From the NCBI RefSeq assembly GCF_021390935.1, contig NZ_JAJPUI010000008.1:124001-188000 (forward strand): a stretch of DNA of 64,000 nt. Reading direction: 5' to 3'. This document shows, piece by piece, positions 1 to 9,189 of this stretch (position 1 is the stretch's first letter; each line of letters starts with the position of its first letter). The position numbers and the translations under genes are program-made. The DNA comes from Streptomyces sp. CC228A (GTDB lineage Bacteria; Actinomycetota; Actinomycetes; Streptomycetales; Streptomycetaceae). The notes beneath the pieces are model-generated. The model was not told where the DNA came from and ran no database searches. It worked only from the letters and a program-made list of their open reading frames with translations.

Positions 1-434
1 ACGACCGGCAGGGCGGGTGCGCGTCAGCACCGGGCCGGGTCTGTCACGTCCACGCAACCGGGGCCGGAGAGGCGCACGCTCCGGCACGGGAAGGCATGAG
101 CCGCCCGCCGCGGCGCCCGAGCACCACCCGCCGCTCCGACGCCGGTCCGCGGCCGTCAAGGGGGATGTACGGCGGCGGCACGGGAGGCGCAGGAGCGGCG
201 CGGCGGCTCGCAAGGAGCCTCGCACAGGCCGTCGGTCGCAGGCATCCGTGGAATCCCCGAACCCGCTACGCAAGCTGCGGGCGCGGGCGCGGGCGCGCGG
301 CGGCCTGGCCGTCACGGAGCATGCCGCCCCTCCCCGGCGGGTGCTGCCGCCCGGCACAGGGGGTCCGTAGAACTACGCACCCGGCCACGCAATCCCCCTT
401 CCGCCGACCTCGGAACCCGCGGCTGACACCCTGC
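1..434. other. No supported gene
   Basis: Very GC-rich stretch upstream of the ankyrin-repeat gene. The short open frames here are Arg/Pro/Gly-rich and read like GC-driven noise. I see no ribosome binding site followed by a plausible protein and no RNA gene. The 3' end of a gene entering from the left cannot be recognised. Confidence 0.5.
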
Positions 435-457
435 CTGTCAGCGGCAAGCCCTACAGT
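435..457 (+). promoter_or_regulatory. Putative RecA-NDp/PafBC-type promoter of the ankyrin gene
   Basis: CTGTCAGCG, eight bases, then TACAGT. This fits the actinobacterial SOS-independent DNA-damage promoter consensus TTGTCRGTG-N8-TANNNT at most positions and with the exact N8 spacing. The -10 element ends 8 nt before the ATG, so the transcript would be leaderless or nearly so. That agrees with the absence of a Shine-Dalgarno sequence before the start codon. The same architecture occurs at 22248-22270. The match is read by eye and not tested statistically. Confidence 0.5.
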
Positions 458-465
458 CCCCCTCT

Positions 466-1803
466 ATGAACAAGGCCATGGGCGAATCCCTCTTTGCCGC
501 CACCGCGCACCGAAGCGGTGACGACGCCACGCGTGCCGCGCTGGTGCGTTCCCGGATCGCCGGCGGCGCGGACCCCTCGGCGCGCGACGACAGCGGCGAC
601 ACGCCGTTGCACCGGGCGGTCAAGGCGTCGTACGGCGCGGACGATCCGGCGGCACCGCCGGACGTGGTACGGGCGTTGCTGGAGTGCGGCGCACCGATCG
701 ACGCGGCCGACGCCCGCGGCGACGCCCCGCTGCACGCGGCGATACGCGCCGGGTGGCCCGGTGCGGTACGGGTCCTGCTGGAGAGCGGCGCCGACGCCGC
801 CGCGGTCGAGGGACTCGGCCGGACCCCGCTCGGCCTCGCGGTGCGGCTGCCCGAGCACAGCGCGGAGCAGCGGCAGCAGCGGCACGCGATCGTGTCCATG
901 CTGCGGGCAGCCGGCGCCCCGGCCCGTGTGCGCTTCCCCATGGTGGAGGGCGGGCCGATGCCCATCGACATGGACGCGGTCCGGCGGGTCGCCGCGGCGA
1001 TGAGCAGCAGGCTGGCCGAGGTGTGCGGGGCCGCCGGAGTCCCGGACGACGGCGCACGGCTCGCGCGGCTGGTGGAGCCCGACTTCGACAGCTACCAGGA
1101 CCTGGCGTCCGCGCTGCGTGAACACGGCGACCCCGAGCTGCTGCCCTCGGTGACCCGGCTCTGCGCCGCTGTCCTCGGGGACACCGGCACCGTGCGCACC
1201 CTGCCCGGGGGCCGGGGGGTGGACACACCGTTCTTCCACCACGGCGATCTGGTGGTGACCGGCGACCTGGACGTGCTGGCGCCCTTCGTGGTCACCGGGT
1301 CGCTGACCGTCGAGGGGGTGCTCGCCGATTTCGGCCCCCACTCGGTCGTGGTGATCGGCGGGGGAGTGGTGGCACGAGGGGTGTTCACCGACGGCGAGAT
1401 GTGCGTCCACGGCGACATCCGGGCCGAGGTGGTCCACGGCTCCTACAACGACCACACCCTCCAGGCGGCCACCCTCCGTGCCCGCCTGGTCATCGAGGAC
1501 GAGCACGAGACCATCGCGGCCGTGCGGGCCGACCTCCACTTCGACGCGGACGACTACCAGCAGGGCTACGGCGACGGTGTGCAGGAGCAGTTGCGGGAAC
1601 TGCTGGTGGACGAGGTCTTCGCGACCGACGAAGACGAAGACGGAGACGAAGCCGCCGACGCAGACGGAGCCGCCGACGCCGACGACCTGCACGACGCCGA
1701 CGAGGACGGCGACGAGAAGATGTTCGACCACCGCCTCCTCCTCGCCCGGATGCGCGCGGGCCTGCCGGTTTTCCGCACCGACGCCGTGTCCTCCACCTCC
1801 TGA
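466..1803 (+). CDS. Ankyrin-repeat protein with an acidic C-terminal region
   Basis: A 445-aa protein without signal peptide or membrane segment, so presumably cytoplasmic. Residues about 8-150 contain three to four ankyrin repeats; GDTPLHRAV, GDAPLHAAI and GRTPLGLAV are the repeat starts, so this part is probably a protein-binding platform. The middle (about 245-340) has short beta-rich motifs such as GDLVVTGDLDV and TGSLTVEG, which resemble a right-handed beta-helix of the polymer-forming type. A strongly acidic Asp/Glu/Ala stretch lies near 385-420. The ATG at 466 lacks a Shine-Dalgarno sequence but sits just after a promoter-like element, so leaderless translation is likely. Ankyrin and acidic segments are seen directly; the partner and function are unknown. 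Confidence 0.85.
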   Translation: MNKAMGESLFAATAHRSGDDATRAALVRSRIAGGADPSARDDSGDTPLHRAVKASYGADDPAAPPDVVRALLECGAPIDAADARGDAPLHAAIRAGWPGAVRVLLESGADAAAVEGLGRTPLGLAVRLPEHSAEQRQQRHAIVSMLRAAGAPARVRFPMVEGGPMPIDMDAVRRVAAAMSSRLAEVCGAAGVPDDGARLARLVEPDFDSYQDLASALREHGDPELLPSVTRLCAAVLGDTGTVRTLPGGRGVDTPFFHHGDLVVTGDLDVLAPFVVTGSLTVEGVLADFGPHSVVVIGGGVVARGVFTDGEMCVHGDIRAEVVHGSYNDHTLQAATLRARLVIEDEHETIAAVRADLHFDADDYQQGYGDGVQEQLRELLVDEVFATDEDEDGDEAADADGAADADDLHDADEDGDEKMFDHRLLLARMRAGLPVFRTDAVSSTS

Positions 1804-2111
1804 CCGGACGCACGCCACCGGCCACCGCCGTACTGCTGGGCGCCCTCCTCGTGAAGGGGCGTCACGCCCGGTGTGGAGCGGGCCGTCGCCTGCCCGCCAT
1901 CACCGCGGCGGCCGCCCCGGCGGTCGGCTTCTGCGACGGCGGGCCGCCGCCGGGCCCGATCCGGTACGGGGGCGAACGCGCCTCCGGACGGGTGGAACGG
2001 CCGGCGGGGCCCTGGCCCGCCGTGCTCTGGGCGGGCCGGCGGGAGCCGGGGCGCGGGTCGCTCCGAGGCCCCCGTCCCGCCGTCGGTTTGCCTGCGCTTT
2101 ACAGTGGCGGC
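1804..2111. other. Intergenic, no gene seen
   Basis: About 300 bases of GC-rich sequence between the ankyrin gene and the lipoprotein gene. TACAGT lies close to the lipoprotein start but has no matching -35 half. No terminator hairpin or small reading frame stands out. Confidence 0.4.
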
Positions 2112-2813
2112 ATGCGCATATCCAAGATCACTACAGTCCTCTTGGCCGCGGTGCTGCTCACCGCTGGCTGCGGTTCCGGCGGGGACGGCGCGGACGGGAA
2201 CGCGAACGACCAGAGCTCCACCGCGGGTGGTTCCCCGCAGGACCGCAAGCCCAAGAGCGAGCCGCTCGCCGTGGAACTGACGCAGGCCCAGGCCGACGTC
2301 GTCCGGGACAACGACGACCTCCAGACGCCGCAGCCCGAGCCGGACAGCCGTTCCGCGTTCACGGAGAAGGTGGAGCACAGGCTGCGCAAGGACCTGCTGA
2401 GGTCCGCCAAGGTGAACGGCGTCACCACCGCCGACTGCCCGCAGGGGGTGACCCTCAAGGCGTCCGCTGCCAGTGCCTGCACGGCCACCTACGAAGGCGT
2501 CGAGATTCCCTTCACGGTGAAGGTCGCCGACGACTACCGTGACGGGGACTTCATGATCCGGTACAGCGCCGAGGCGGGGAAGGACCTCCTCGTCGCCAAG
2601 CGCGTGTACCAGGAGTTCTGGGAGCGCCACCAGGACAGCGGGGGATACGACCAGAAGCTGACCTGCGACGAGATCCCGGCCGTCAGGGCTGTCGAGAAGA
2701 ACGCCGACACCGGTTACCGGTGCCAGGTGTGGCACGAGGCGGGCGACCGCACCACGAACTTCTCGGTGCTCACGGACACCTACGGCTACAAGTTCGCCCC
2801 CGAGCGCGCTTGA
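2112..2813 (+). CDS. Secreted lipoprotein, DUF4333-like
   Basis: A 233-aa protein starting at the ATG at 2112. The N-terminus is a lipoprotein signal peptide: MRISK, a hydrophobic core, then lipobox LTAGC with the lipidated Cys at about residue 20. A low-complexity Gly/Asp/Ser linker follows, then a globular part with paired cysteines (ADCPQGV, SACTATYEG, LTCDEIP, YRCQVW). The TADCP...CTATYEGVEIPFTVKV pattern resembles the DUF4333 domain of actinobacterial surface lipoproteins and may occur twice. It should be anchored on the outer face of the cytoplasmic membrane. No substrate can be inferred. Confidence 0.85.
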   Translation: MRISKITTVLLAAVLLTAGCGSGGDGADGNANDQSSTAGGSPQDRKPKSEPLAVELTQAQADVVRDNDDLQTPQPEPDSRSAFTEKVEHRLRKDLLRSAKVNGVTTADCPQGVTLKASAASACTATYEGVEIPFTVKVADDYRDGDFMIRYSAEAGKDLLVAKRVYQEFWERHQDSGGYDQKLTCDEIPAVRAVEKNADTGYRCQVWHEAGDRTTNFSVLTDTYGYKFAPERA

Positions 2814-3153
2814 CCGTACCCGTCCCACCGGTCGGGCCGCCGCGCGTACCGTTCTCCGCGCGCGGTCTGCCGTGCCTCCGTGGAGGAGGGCCATCCGGTC
2901 GGACCCGGCGGCAGGACACGTGCCGGGCCGGTCGCCACGCCGCTGGCGCGGGCTCACCGGCGGTTGCCTCGGGGCCCCGGACGAGGCGTCGTGCGGCCGC
3001 GCCGGACGAGGTGTCATGCGGCCGCGCCCGGCGAGCCGCCACGCGGCTGCGGCTGCGGCTGCGGCTGCGGCTGCGGCTGCGGTGGGCGGTGGCGGCGCGG
3101 CGGGCTGTCGACGGCGCGCGGCCCGGCCGCCAGGTGGCGGCCGCGGCCAGGAG
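2814..3153. other. Convergent intergenic region, no gene seen
   Basis: Lies between the 3' ends of the lipoprotein gene and the symporter-phosphatase gene. It is GC-rich, contains near-repeats (GACGAGG...GTCGTGCGGCCGCG, GACGAGGTGTCATGCGGCC) and the hexanucleotide array annotated separately. No open frame here looks like a protein. Confidence 0.4.
3043..3082. repeat. GCGGCT hexanucleotide microsatellite
   Basis: Six to seven head-to-tail copies of GCGGCT in the intergenic space between two convergent genes. Such an array is prone to slippage and should vary in copy number between strains. No function is implied. Confidence 0.9.
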
Positions 3154-6100
3154 TCACCCGGCGGGGCTGCCGGGAAGGGGCTGCTCCGTCCAGATGACCT
3201 TGCCGGCCCGGGTGTAGCGGGTGCCCCAGCGCCGGGCCAGCTGAGCGACGATCAGCAGGCCGCGTCCGCCCTCGTCCGTGGTACGGGCGTGCCGCAGCCG
3301 CGGCGCCGTGCTGCTGGCGTCGGTCACCTCGCAGATCAGGGCGCGGTCGCGGATGACGCGCAGGCAGATCGGCCCGCTCGCGTGCCGGATGGCGTTGGTG
3401 ACCAGTTCGCTGACGATCAGCTCCGTGGTGAAGGCCAGTTCGTCCATGCCCCACGCGGCCAACTGCCCGCAGGCCAGGTTGCGGGCCCGGGCGACCGCGG
3501 CCGGATCGACGGGCAGCTCCCAGGACGCCACCTGGTCCGAGCCCAGGACGTGCGTCCGGGCCAGCAGCAGGGCCACGTCGTCGGACGGCGGACCGGTCAG
3601 CAGGGCGTCCATGACGCGGCCGCCGGTCTCTTCCAGGCCCGCCCCCGGCCGGGCGAGGACCCCGGCCAGGCGCGACAGGCCCACGTCGACGTCCCGGTCG
3701 CAGGCCTCGATCAGGCCGTCGGTGTAGAGCGCGATCACGCTGCCCTCGGGCAGTTCCAGCTCCGCGGACTCGAAGGGCAGCGACCCCAGGCCGAGCGGCG
3801 GTCCGGAAGGCAGGTCCACGAAGTCGACCGAGCCGTCGGGGGCCGCGACGAGGGGCGGCATGTGGCCCGCCCGGGCCATCGTGCAGTGCCGGCTGACCGG
3901 GTCGTAGACCGCGTACAGGCAGGTCGCCCCCAGGAGGGTGCCGCCCGCCTCCTCGTCCGCGGCGTCGACGCCGTCCCGCGTCTCCACGAGCCCGATCACC
4001 AGATCGTCCAGCCGGGCCAGCAACTCGTCCGGCGGGAGGTCCAGATGGGCGAGCGTGCGCACCGCGGTACGCAGCCGCCCCATGGTGGCCGCCGCGTTGA
4101 TGCCGTGGCCGACCACGTCCCCGACGACGAGGGCCACCCGCGTGCCCGACAGCGGGATCACGTCGAACCAGTCGCCGCCCACCCCGCTCGGCGCGTCCGC
4201 CGGGTAGTACCACGACGCGACCTCCAGCGCCGACCCGCCCGCCACCTCCTGCGGCAGCAGATAGCGCTGCATGGCGCGGGCCGCGTGGCGCTCCCGGGTG
4301 AAGCGGCGCGCGTTGTCGAGGGAGAGCGCGGCCCGCGAGACGAGTTCCTCCGCGAGGCGCACGTCGTCCTCCTCGAACGGGCCGAGACGGCGCGACCGCA
4401 CGAACACCGCCGCGCCGAGGACCACCCCGCGGGCCTTCACCGGGACCGCCATCACCGAGGCGTCTTCGAACCCGTCCAGAACGGCACTCAGGGCCCGGTC
4501 CCCGGCCACCGGGCCGCCGGCCGGGCCCTCCACCAGGGCCCTGCCCTCCAGCAGGCAGCGGGTCACCGGCGACGACGGGCCCCGGGCGACCGCCTCACCC
4601 ACCGCCGGGTCCGGGGCGGGGCCCTCCTCCCGTACGGACTTCCGCCCCGCCCTGCCCAGCACCGGTGTGCCGCCGAGCGGACCGGGCGGGGGCTCCTCGC
4701 CGCTGAGGACGGGCTCCAGGAGGTCGACGGCCGCGTAGTCCGCGAAACGCGGCACGGTGTCGTCGGCGAGCTCCTGCGCGGTCAGCGCCACGTCCAGGGT
4801 GCGGCCGATCCGCGAGCCGGCCTCGCTGAGCAGCGCCAGCCGCTCCTGGGCGCGCCGGCGCTCGGTGACGTCGATGAGCATGTACCAGATCCCCACGTAC
4901 CGGCCGTGCCGGTCCCGCATCCCGAAGAACGACGCCGAGTAGGCCCGCTTCCTGCGCGGATCCTCGTAGTCGGGGCCGAGGAACTCGAAGTCCAGGACGG
5001 GGGAGCCCGTCTCCAGGACTCTCCTCATCCGCTCCTCGAACGCCTCGGACTCCTCCTCGGGCAGCACCTCCCGCACCTGCCGGCCCAGCCTCCGCTCCAG
5101 CGGCAGCAGGCGCTCCAGCCGGTCGTTCACCCACACGTACCGCAGGTCGGCGTCGAGCACCGCCATGCCCACCGGCGCGTGCGCGAGGAACGGCGCCAGC
5201 ATCAGCCGGCTCGCCCCGCCCCCCGGCATCCGCCAGAAGGCGCGCTCCGGCGGGCGGCCCGCGAACCGGCCGAAGATGACGGCGGCGACGGTGGCGACGA
5301 GCACGCCCGGCACCATCTCGTAGACGTCCGACTCCAGCGGCCCGAGCAGCGGGTTGATCTCCTCCCAGAAGAGCACCGTGGCCGCGCCGGACACGATGCC
5401 GGCCATGGCGCCCGCCCACGTCATGCGGGGCCAGTACAGCGACAGCAGCACGACGGGGCCGAAGGCGGCCCCGAAGCCGGCCCAGGCGTAGGCCACGATG
5501 CCGAGGAGGCCGTCGCCTCGCAGCGCGATCGCGCAGGCGATCAGCGTCACCGCCACCACCGAACCGCGCCCCGCCCACACCAGGGCCCTGTCCGACGCCT
5601 CCCGCCTCAGGAACGCCCGGTAGAAGTCCTCGGTGAGCGCCACGGACGACACGAGCAGCTGGCTGTCCGCCGTCGAGATCACCGCGGCGAGGACGGCGAT
5701 CAGGAACACGCCGGCCACCCACGGGTCGAGCAGCGTCCGGCTCAGGGCGAGGTACACGGTCTCCGGGTTCTCGAGCGGGGCGCCGAGCCCGGCGATCCCC
5801 ACGAGCCCGACGAGCGTGGCCCCGGCGAGCACGACCAGCACCCACGCGGTGCCGATGCGCCGGGCCGCGGGGATGGCCCGGGTGCTGCGGATGCCCATGA
5901 AGCGGGCCAGGATGTGCGGCTGGCCGAAGTATCCGAGGCCCCAGGCGAGCAAAGAGACGATCGCGACGGCGCCGAGCGGACCCCCCGGCGACCAGCGGCC
6001 GTCGGCGAAGACGGCCTGGGAGCCCGGGTCCAGCAGGGCGGGCGACCTGCCGTCCAGCGCGTCGCCCAGCGCGTCGAAGCCGCCGACGGCCCGCACCCCG

Positions 6101-6714
6101 ACCACCGGCAGCACCAGCAGGGCGAGCAGCATCAGCAGGCCCTGCAGCACGTGGGTGTGGCTCACGGCGAGGAAGCCGCCGAGACACGAGTAGATCGCGA
6201 TGACCAGGGCCGTGAGGACGACCGCGAGGGCGAAATCGACATCGAACACATACTCGAACAGCAGGCCGCCGGCCACCAGGCCCCCGGCGAGGTACACGGT
6301 GAAGAACGCGACGGTCACCGCCGCCGAGACCGTCCGCAGCAACCGCGTGCGGTCCTCGAACCGCTCCTCCAGGTACGCCGCGAGGCTCACCGCGTTCCCG
6401 GCCCGTTCGGTGTAGGTGCGCAGCCGGGGCGCGACGAACCGCCAGTTGAGGTACGTCCCGACCGCCAGGCCCACGGCGATCCAGCCCGCGCCGACACCGG
6501 CCGCGTACACGGCCCCGGGGAGCGCCAGGAACAGCCACCCGGACATGTCGCTGGCACCCGCCGACAGGGCGGCGACCGAGGCGCCGAGCCTGCGCCCGCC
6601 GAGGGCGAAGTCGGTGAAGGTCCGGGTCCGGGTGTACGCCCACACGCCCACGCCGATCATGGCGCCCACGTACAGGGCGAACGTGACGACGACCGGCGCG
6701 CTCAGATCGAACAT
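3154..6714 (-). CDS. PutP-like symporter fused to PAS-GAF-SpoIIE phosphatase-HATPase
   Basis: One uninterrupted 1186-aa frame. Residues 1 to about 480 form a complete sodium:solute symporter (SSS/SLC5) like proline permease PutP, with about 12-13 membrane segments and the signature region around GYFGQPHILARFMGIR and STADSQLLVSS. A PAS domain (about 500-615, ending DVTERRRAQ) follows, then GAF (about 630-800), a SpoIIE-type PP2C phosphatase (about 825-1040; GGDWFDV, YTDGLIEA, PSDDVALL) and an RsbW-like ATPase (N box ELIVSELVTNAIRHA, G box DEGGRGL). The ATG at 6714 is chosen because the symporter begins there (MFDLSAPVV) with GAGG upstream; the frame is open a further 68 residues upstream but that part is Pro/Ala/Gly noise. 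The fusion resembles CbrA-type SLC5-sensor kinases, with a phosphatase as output. Ligand and dephosphorylated target are unknown. Confidence 0.9.
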   Translation of the reverse strand: MFDLSAPVVVTFALYVGAMIGVGVWAYTRTRTFTDFALGGRRLGASVAALSAGASDMSGWLFLALPGAVYAAGVGAGWIAVGLAVGTYLNWRFVAPRLRTYTERAGNAVSLAAYLEERFEDRTRLLRTVSAAVTVAFFTVYLAGGLVAGGLLFEYVFDVDFALAVVLTALVIAIYSCLGGFLAVSHTHVLQGLLMLLALLVLPVVGVRAVGGFDALGDALDGRSPALLDPGSQAVFADGRWSPGGPLGAVAIVSLLAWGLGYFGQPHILARFMGIRSTRAIPAARRIGTAWVLVVLAGATLVGLVGIAGLGAPLENPETVYLALSRTLLDPWVAGVFLIAVLAAVISTADSQLLVSSVALTEDFYRAFLRREASDRALVWAGRGSVVAVTLIACAIALRGDGLLGIVAYAWAGFGAAFGPVVLLSLYWPRMTWAGAMAGIVSGAATVLFWEEINPLLGPLESDVYEMVPGVLVATVAAVIFGRFAGRPPERAFWRMPGGGASRLMLAPFLAHAPVGMAVLDADLRYVWVNDRLERLLPLERRLGRQVREVLPEEESEAFEERMRRVLETGSPVLDFEFLGPDYEDPRRKRAYSASFFGMRDRHGRYVGIWYMLIDVTERRRAQERLALLSEAGSRIGRTLDVALTAQELADDTVPRFADYAAVDLLEPVLSGEEPPPGPLGGTPVLGRAGRKSVREEGPAPDPAVGEAVARGPSSPVTRCLLEGRALVEGPAGGPVAGDRALSAVLDGFEDASVMAVPVKARGVVLGAAVFVRSRRLGPFEEDDVRLAEELVSRAALSLDNARRFTRERHAARAMQRYLLPQEVAGGSALEVASWYYPADAPSGVGGDWFDVIPLSGTRVALVVGDVVGHGINAAATMGRLRTAVRTLAHLDLPPDELLARLDDLVIGLVETRDGVDAADEEAGGTLLGATCLYAVYDPVSRHCTMARAGHMPPLVAAPDGSVDFVDLPSGPPLGLGSLPFESAELELPEGSVIALYTDGLIEACDRDVDVGLSRLAGVLARPGAGLEETGGRVMDALLTGPPSDDVALLLARTHVLGSDQVASWELPVDPAAVARARNLACGQLAAWGMDELAFTTELIVSELVTNAIRHASGPICLRVIRDRALICEVTDASSTAPRLRHARTTDEGGRGLLIVAQLARRWGTRYTRAGKVIWTEQPLPGSPAG

Positions 6715-6963
6715 GGCCGCCTCGCCGGTACGACGGGCCCCTGGTACCGACCGCGCCTGCTGCACGGCGGCGGGTACGGGCACGTCCGCGGACGCGGGAA
6801 CGAGCACGGCCGCGGGCGGGCGCACGGGCGGACGGACCCACCCGGGGCGCACGCCCGGCGTGCGGCGGCCGCCGGTACCGGCCGGCGGAGCCCGGCCGCA
6901 CGCCTGCCCCGGCGGCACCGGGACGGGGTCGGCGGCCCGGCGCGGCCGGCCCCGCTCAGGGGG

Positions 6964-8130
6964 TCATCGGGGCTCTCCGGCGCGCCCGTCCGCTGCGCCG
7001 CCCAGCCGGTCGACGACGAGCATCGCCACATCGTCCGACAGCCGGCCTCCCGTGTGGCGGGTGAGCGCCACGTGCAGCGCCTCCAGGAACTGCGGCGGGG
7101 TGCACGCCGTCCGCACCGCCTCCGCGGCTTCGGCCACCGGGAAGAACCGCCGCGCGGCGTCCCGGGCCTCGTTCACCCCGTCCGTGTGCAGCAGCAGCCG
7201 GTCACCGGGCGCGAAGGCGTAGCTGTCGGGCTCGACCGGCGGCACGGCGACGAGGTCCTCCAGGCCCAGGGGCGGCAGGGGGCAGGCGGGCTGCAGCACC
7301 CGGGCGGCGCCCAGGTGCAGCAGCAGCGGCGGCGGATGACCGCGGTTGACCACGTGTACCACGTGGTCGTCCGGCACCTGGGCCAGCAACGCGGTGACGA
7401 AGTTCTCGGCGTCGTCCTCGTTCCCCGGCCCGGAGGAGTCCGCGGCGGCGCCCTCCCGGCGGAGGGCCGCCGCGCAGTGGTGCATGACCTCGACGAGATC
7501 GTCCTCGTAGTGCGCGGCCTCCCGGAACGCGCCCAGCACCGCCGCCGCCGCGCGTACCGCGGGCAGCCCCTTGCCGCGGACGTCCCCGACGATCATCCGG
7601 ATCCCGTAGCGGGTCTGCACCGCCTCGTACAGGTCGCCGCCGATCTGCGCGCCGCTCTCCGCGGCGAGGTACACGCTGGCGGCCTCCAGCGGCCCCAGCC
7701 GCCGCGGCACGGGCCGCAGGATCACCTCCTGCGCCGCCACGGCGATCCGGCGGACCTGGTCCAGCTCGCTCTGCCGGCGCGCGCGCACGGCACTGCTCGT
7801 GGTCACGCTCGCGACGGACACCACGACCAGCCCCAGGAGGTTGCTGTAGACCTGGGTGTCGCCCCAGGAGCCGTGCAGCGACGCGCTGATCACGGTGACG
7901 GAGAGCGCGGCGGCCGCGGCGGACAGGGTGCCCCGCGGCCCCATGGTCAGCGAGGCCAGCGCCGGCATCGCCGTCAGCAGCGGGCCGGTGTACAGGAAGT
8001 GCGCCGGTGACAGCTCGATGCCGAGCCCGAGCAGGACGATCGCGAAGGGCACCACCTGCGCGAGTCGGAAGAGCACGGGGCTGTGACCGTCCGCTCCCGC
8101 CGGGGCGACGGGGCGGATGAGCGACCGCAT
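6964..8130 (-). CDS. Membrane-anchored SpoIIE-family PP2C phosphatase
   Basis: A 388-aa protein from the ATG at 8130; a GTG at 8166 would add 12 residues and neither has a strong Shine-Dalgarno. Residues about 15-110 hold three to four hydrophobic segments. The SpoIIE/PP2C catalytic domain spans roughly 145-370, with metal-binding motifs GGDLYEAV, GDVRGKG, HTDGVNEA and LSDDVAMLVV. There is no PAS, GAF or ATPase domain. It lies on the same strand as three other SpoIIE phosphatases. By family knowledge it should dephosphorylate a serine-phosphorylated anti-anti-sigma (STAS) protein; no STAS gene is in the window. Confidence 0.88.
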   Translation of the reverse strand: MRSLIRPVAPAGADGHSPVLFRLAQVVPFAIVLLGLGIELSPAHFLYTGPLLTAMPALASLTMGPRGTLSAAAAALSVTVISASLHGSWGDTQVYSNLLGLVVVSVASVTTSSAVRARRQSELDQVRRIAVAAQEVILRPVPRRLGPLEAASVYLAAESGAQIGGDLYEAVQTRYGIRMIVGDVRGKGLPAVRAAAAVLGAFREAAHYEDDLVEVMHHCAAALRREGAAADSSGPGNEDDAENFVTALLAQVPDDHVVHVVNRGHPPPLLLHLGAARVLQPACPLPPLGLEDLVAVPPVEPDSYAFAPGDRLLLHTDGVNEARDAARRFFPVAEAAEAVRTACTPPQFLEALHVALTRHTGGRLSDDVAMLVVDRLGGAADGRAGEPR

Positions 8131-8382
8131 GCGTTCAGCCTGCCTCGCCGGCACGGGGGTTTCCACTCGTCACGGGAGAACGGGACCTGTGGCCCGGCCG
8201 CTCGTCCCGCCGCGCGCCCGCGCCCCGCGCCTCCCCGCACGGCCCGGGAGGCGCGGGGCGCGGGCAGGCCCCCAGGCGGTCCGCCGCTCCGGGATGCGCT
8301 CCGCGGCGGCGGCTGGTTCGCTGGGTGTGCGTCGCCGTGCCGCCCCCGAGGGCACGGCAGGTCCGGGAGGAGTGGCCACAGC

Positions 8383-8583
8383 ATGAGCGTTGCGAGGATC
8401 CCCGACGAGTTCCGGGGCCGGCTCCAGCAGATGCGGGAGAAGGCGCAGGAACTGGACCAGGCCGCGGAGCGGGCCGGTGACGCGCAGGAGCGCGACCGGC
8501 TGAAGGAGAAGGCCCGGCGGCTGCGTGCGCAGAGCGAGCAGGAGAGCGGCATGGCAGCGGGGGACGTCGAGCCCCTTCCCTGA
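8383..8583 (+). CDS. Small hydrophilic protein (DUF6381-like)
   Basis: A 66-aa, highly charged protein rich in Glu, Arg and Gln, almost certainly helical (QQMREKAQELDQAAE, ERDRLKEKARRL). It has no membrane segment or signal. The ATG at 8383 follows GGGAGGAG at a proper distance, and codon use is typical of the neighbours, which supports a real gene. It resembles the small hydrophilic proteins of Streptomyces grouped as DUF6381, whose function is not known. It sits alone between two minus-strand phosphatase genes. Confidence 0.75.
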   Translation: MSVARIPDEFRGRLQQMREKAQELDQAAERAGDAQERDRLKEKARRLRAQSEQESGMAAGDVEPLP

Positions 8584-9189
8584 GCGCCCTCCGCCGCGCC
8601 GGTCGGCACCGCCCCACCGCGCCCCCGGCCGGCGCGCCGCCGCCGACGCCTCTGCGCACAGCCGCCGGCCCCTCTGCGCACGGCGGACCGCCTGCGCGCG
8701 GCCGCCCGCCTGCGCGCGGCGCGACTGCGCGGAGCCCGCCTGTGCAGGGACCGCACTGTGCAGGGCGCGTTTCCACCGCCGGCGGTGTTCCGTCCGCGTG
8801 GGTGCTGCGCCCCTGGGGGGAGTGCCTGCGTGGCTGCGCCCCGCGTCTGCGGGGCGCGTCTGTAGGCCCCGTGCCGTCCCGGTCGCCCCCCGCCCCGCCC
8901 GCCCCGCCCGCCCCGGCCTCTCCGGCCGCTCTGGAGCGTGTCTGCGGGCCCGTGCTGCGCCCGCCGCTCCGATGTGCCCCGGTGTGCCTGCGCCCGCCGC
9001 TCCGGGGCGTGTCCGGGTGCCCCGGCGTGCCTGCGCGCGGCTGTGCTTGCGCCCCCGCGAAGCGGTCTGCGCGGTGCTGCCTGCGCGGGACCCCTCGCGG
9101 CGTGCCCTACCGGGTCAGGTGTGACGGTGCGGTGCCCGGCGGGGTCGGCCCCGCCCGTTCCACGTGTGCCTCCACCCGCCCTGCCCCCG
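8584..9189. other. 600-bp intergenic, repetitive GC-rich DNA, no gene
   Basis: The sequence is built from recurring short blocks such as CTGCGCGCGGC and GCGCCCGCCGCTCC with no convincing start, ribosome site or protein. It lies between the small hydrophilic protein gene and the 3' end of a minus-strand phosphatase gene. No clear hairpin was picked out. Confidence 0.4.

Noticed and set aside
2099..2104. A third RecA-NDp-like promoter before the lipoprotein gene
   Set aside because: TACAGT is present near the start codon, but nothing resembling TTGTCRGTG occurs eight bases upstream.
2872..8010. A continuous 1712-codon plus-strand open frame
   Set aside because: It lies antisense to the two phosphatase genes whose domains are obvious; its translation is Arg/Gly/Asp/Gln-rich without any domain, an effect of extreme GC bias.
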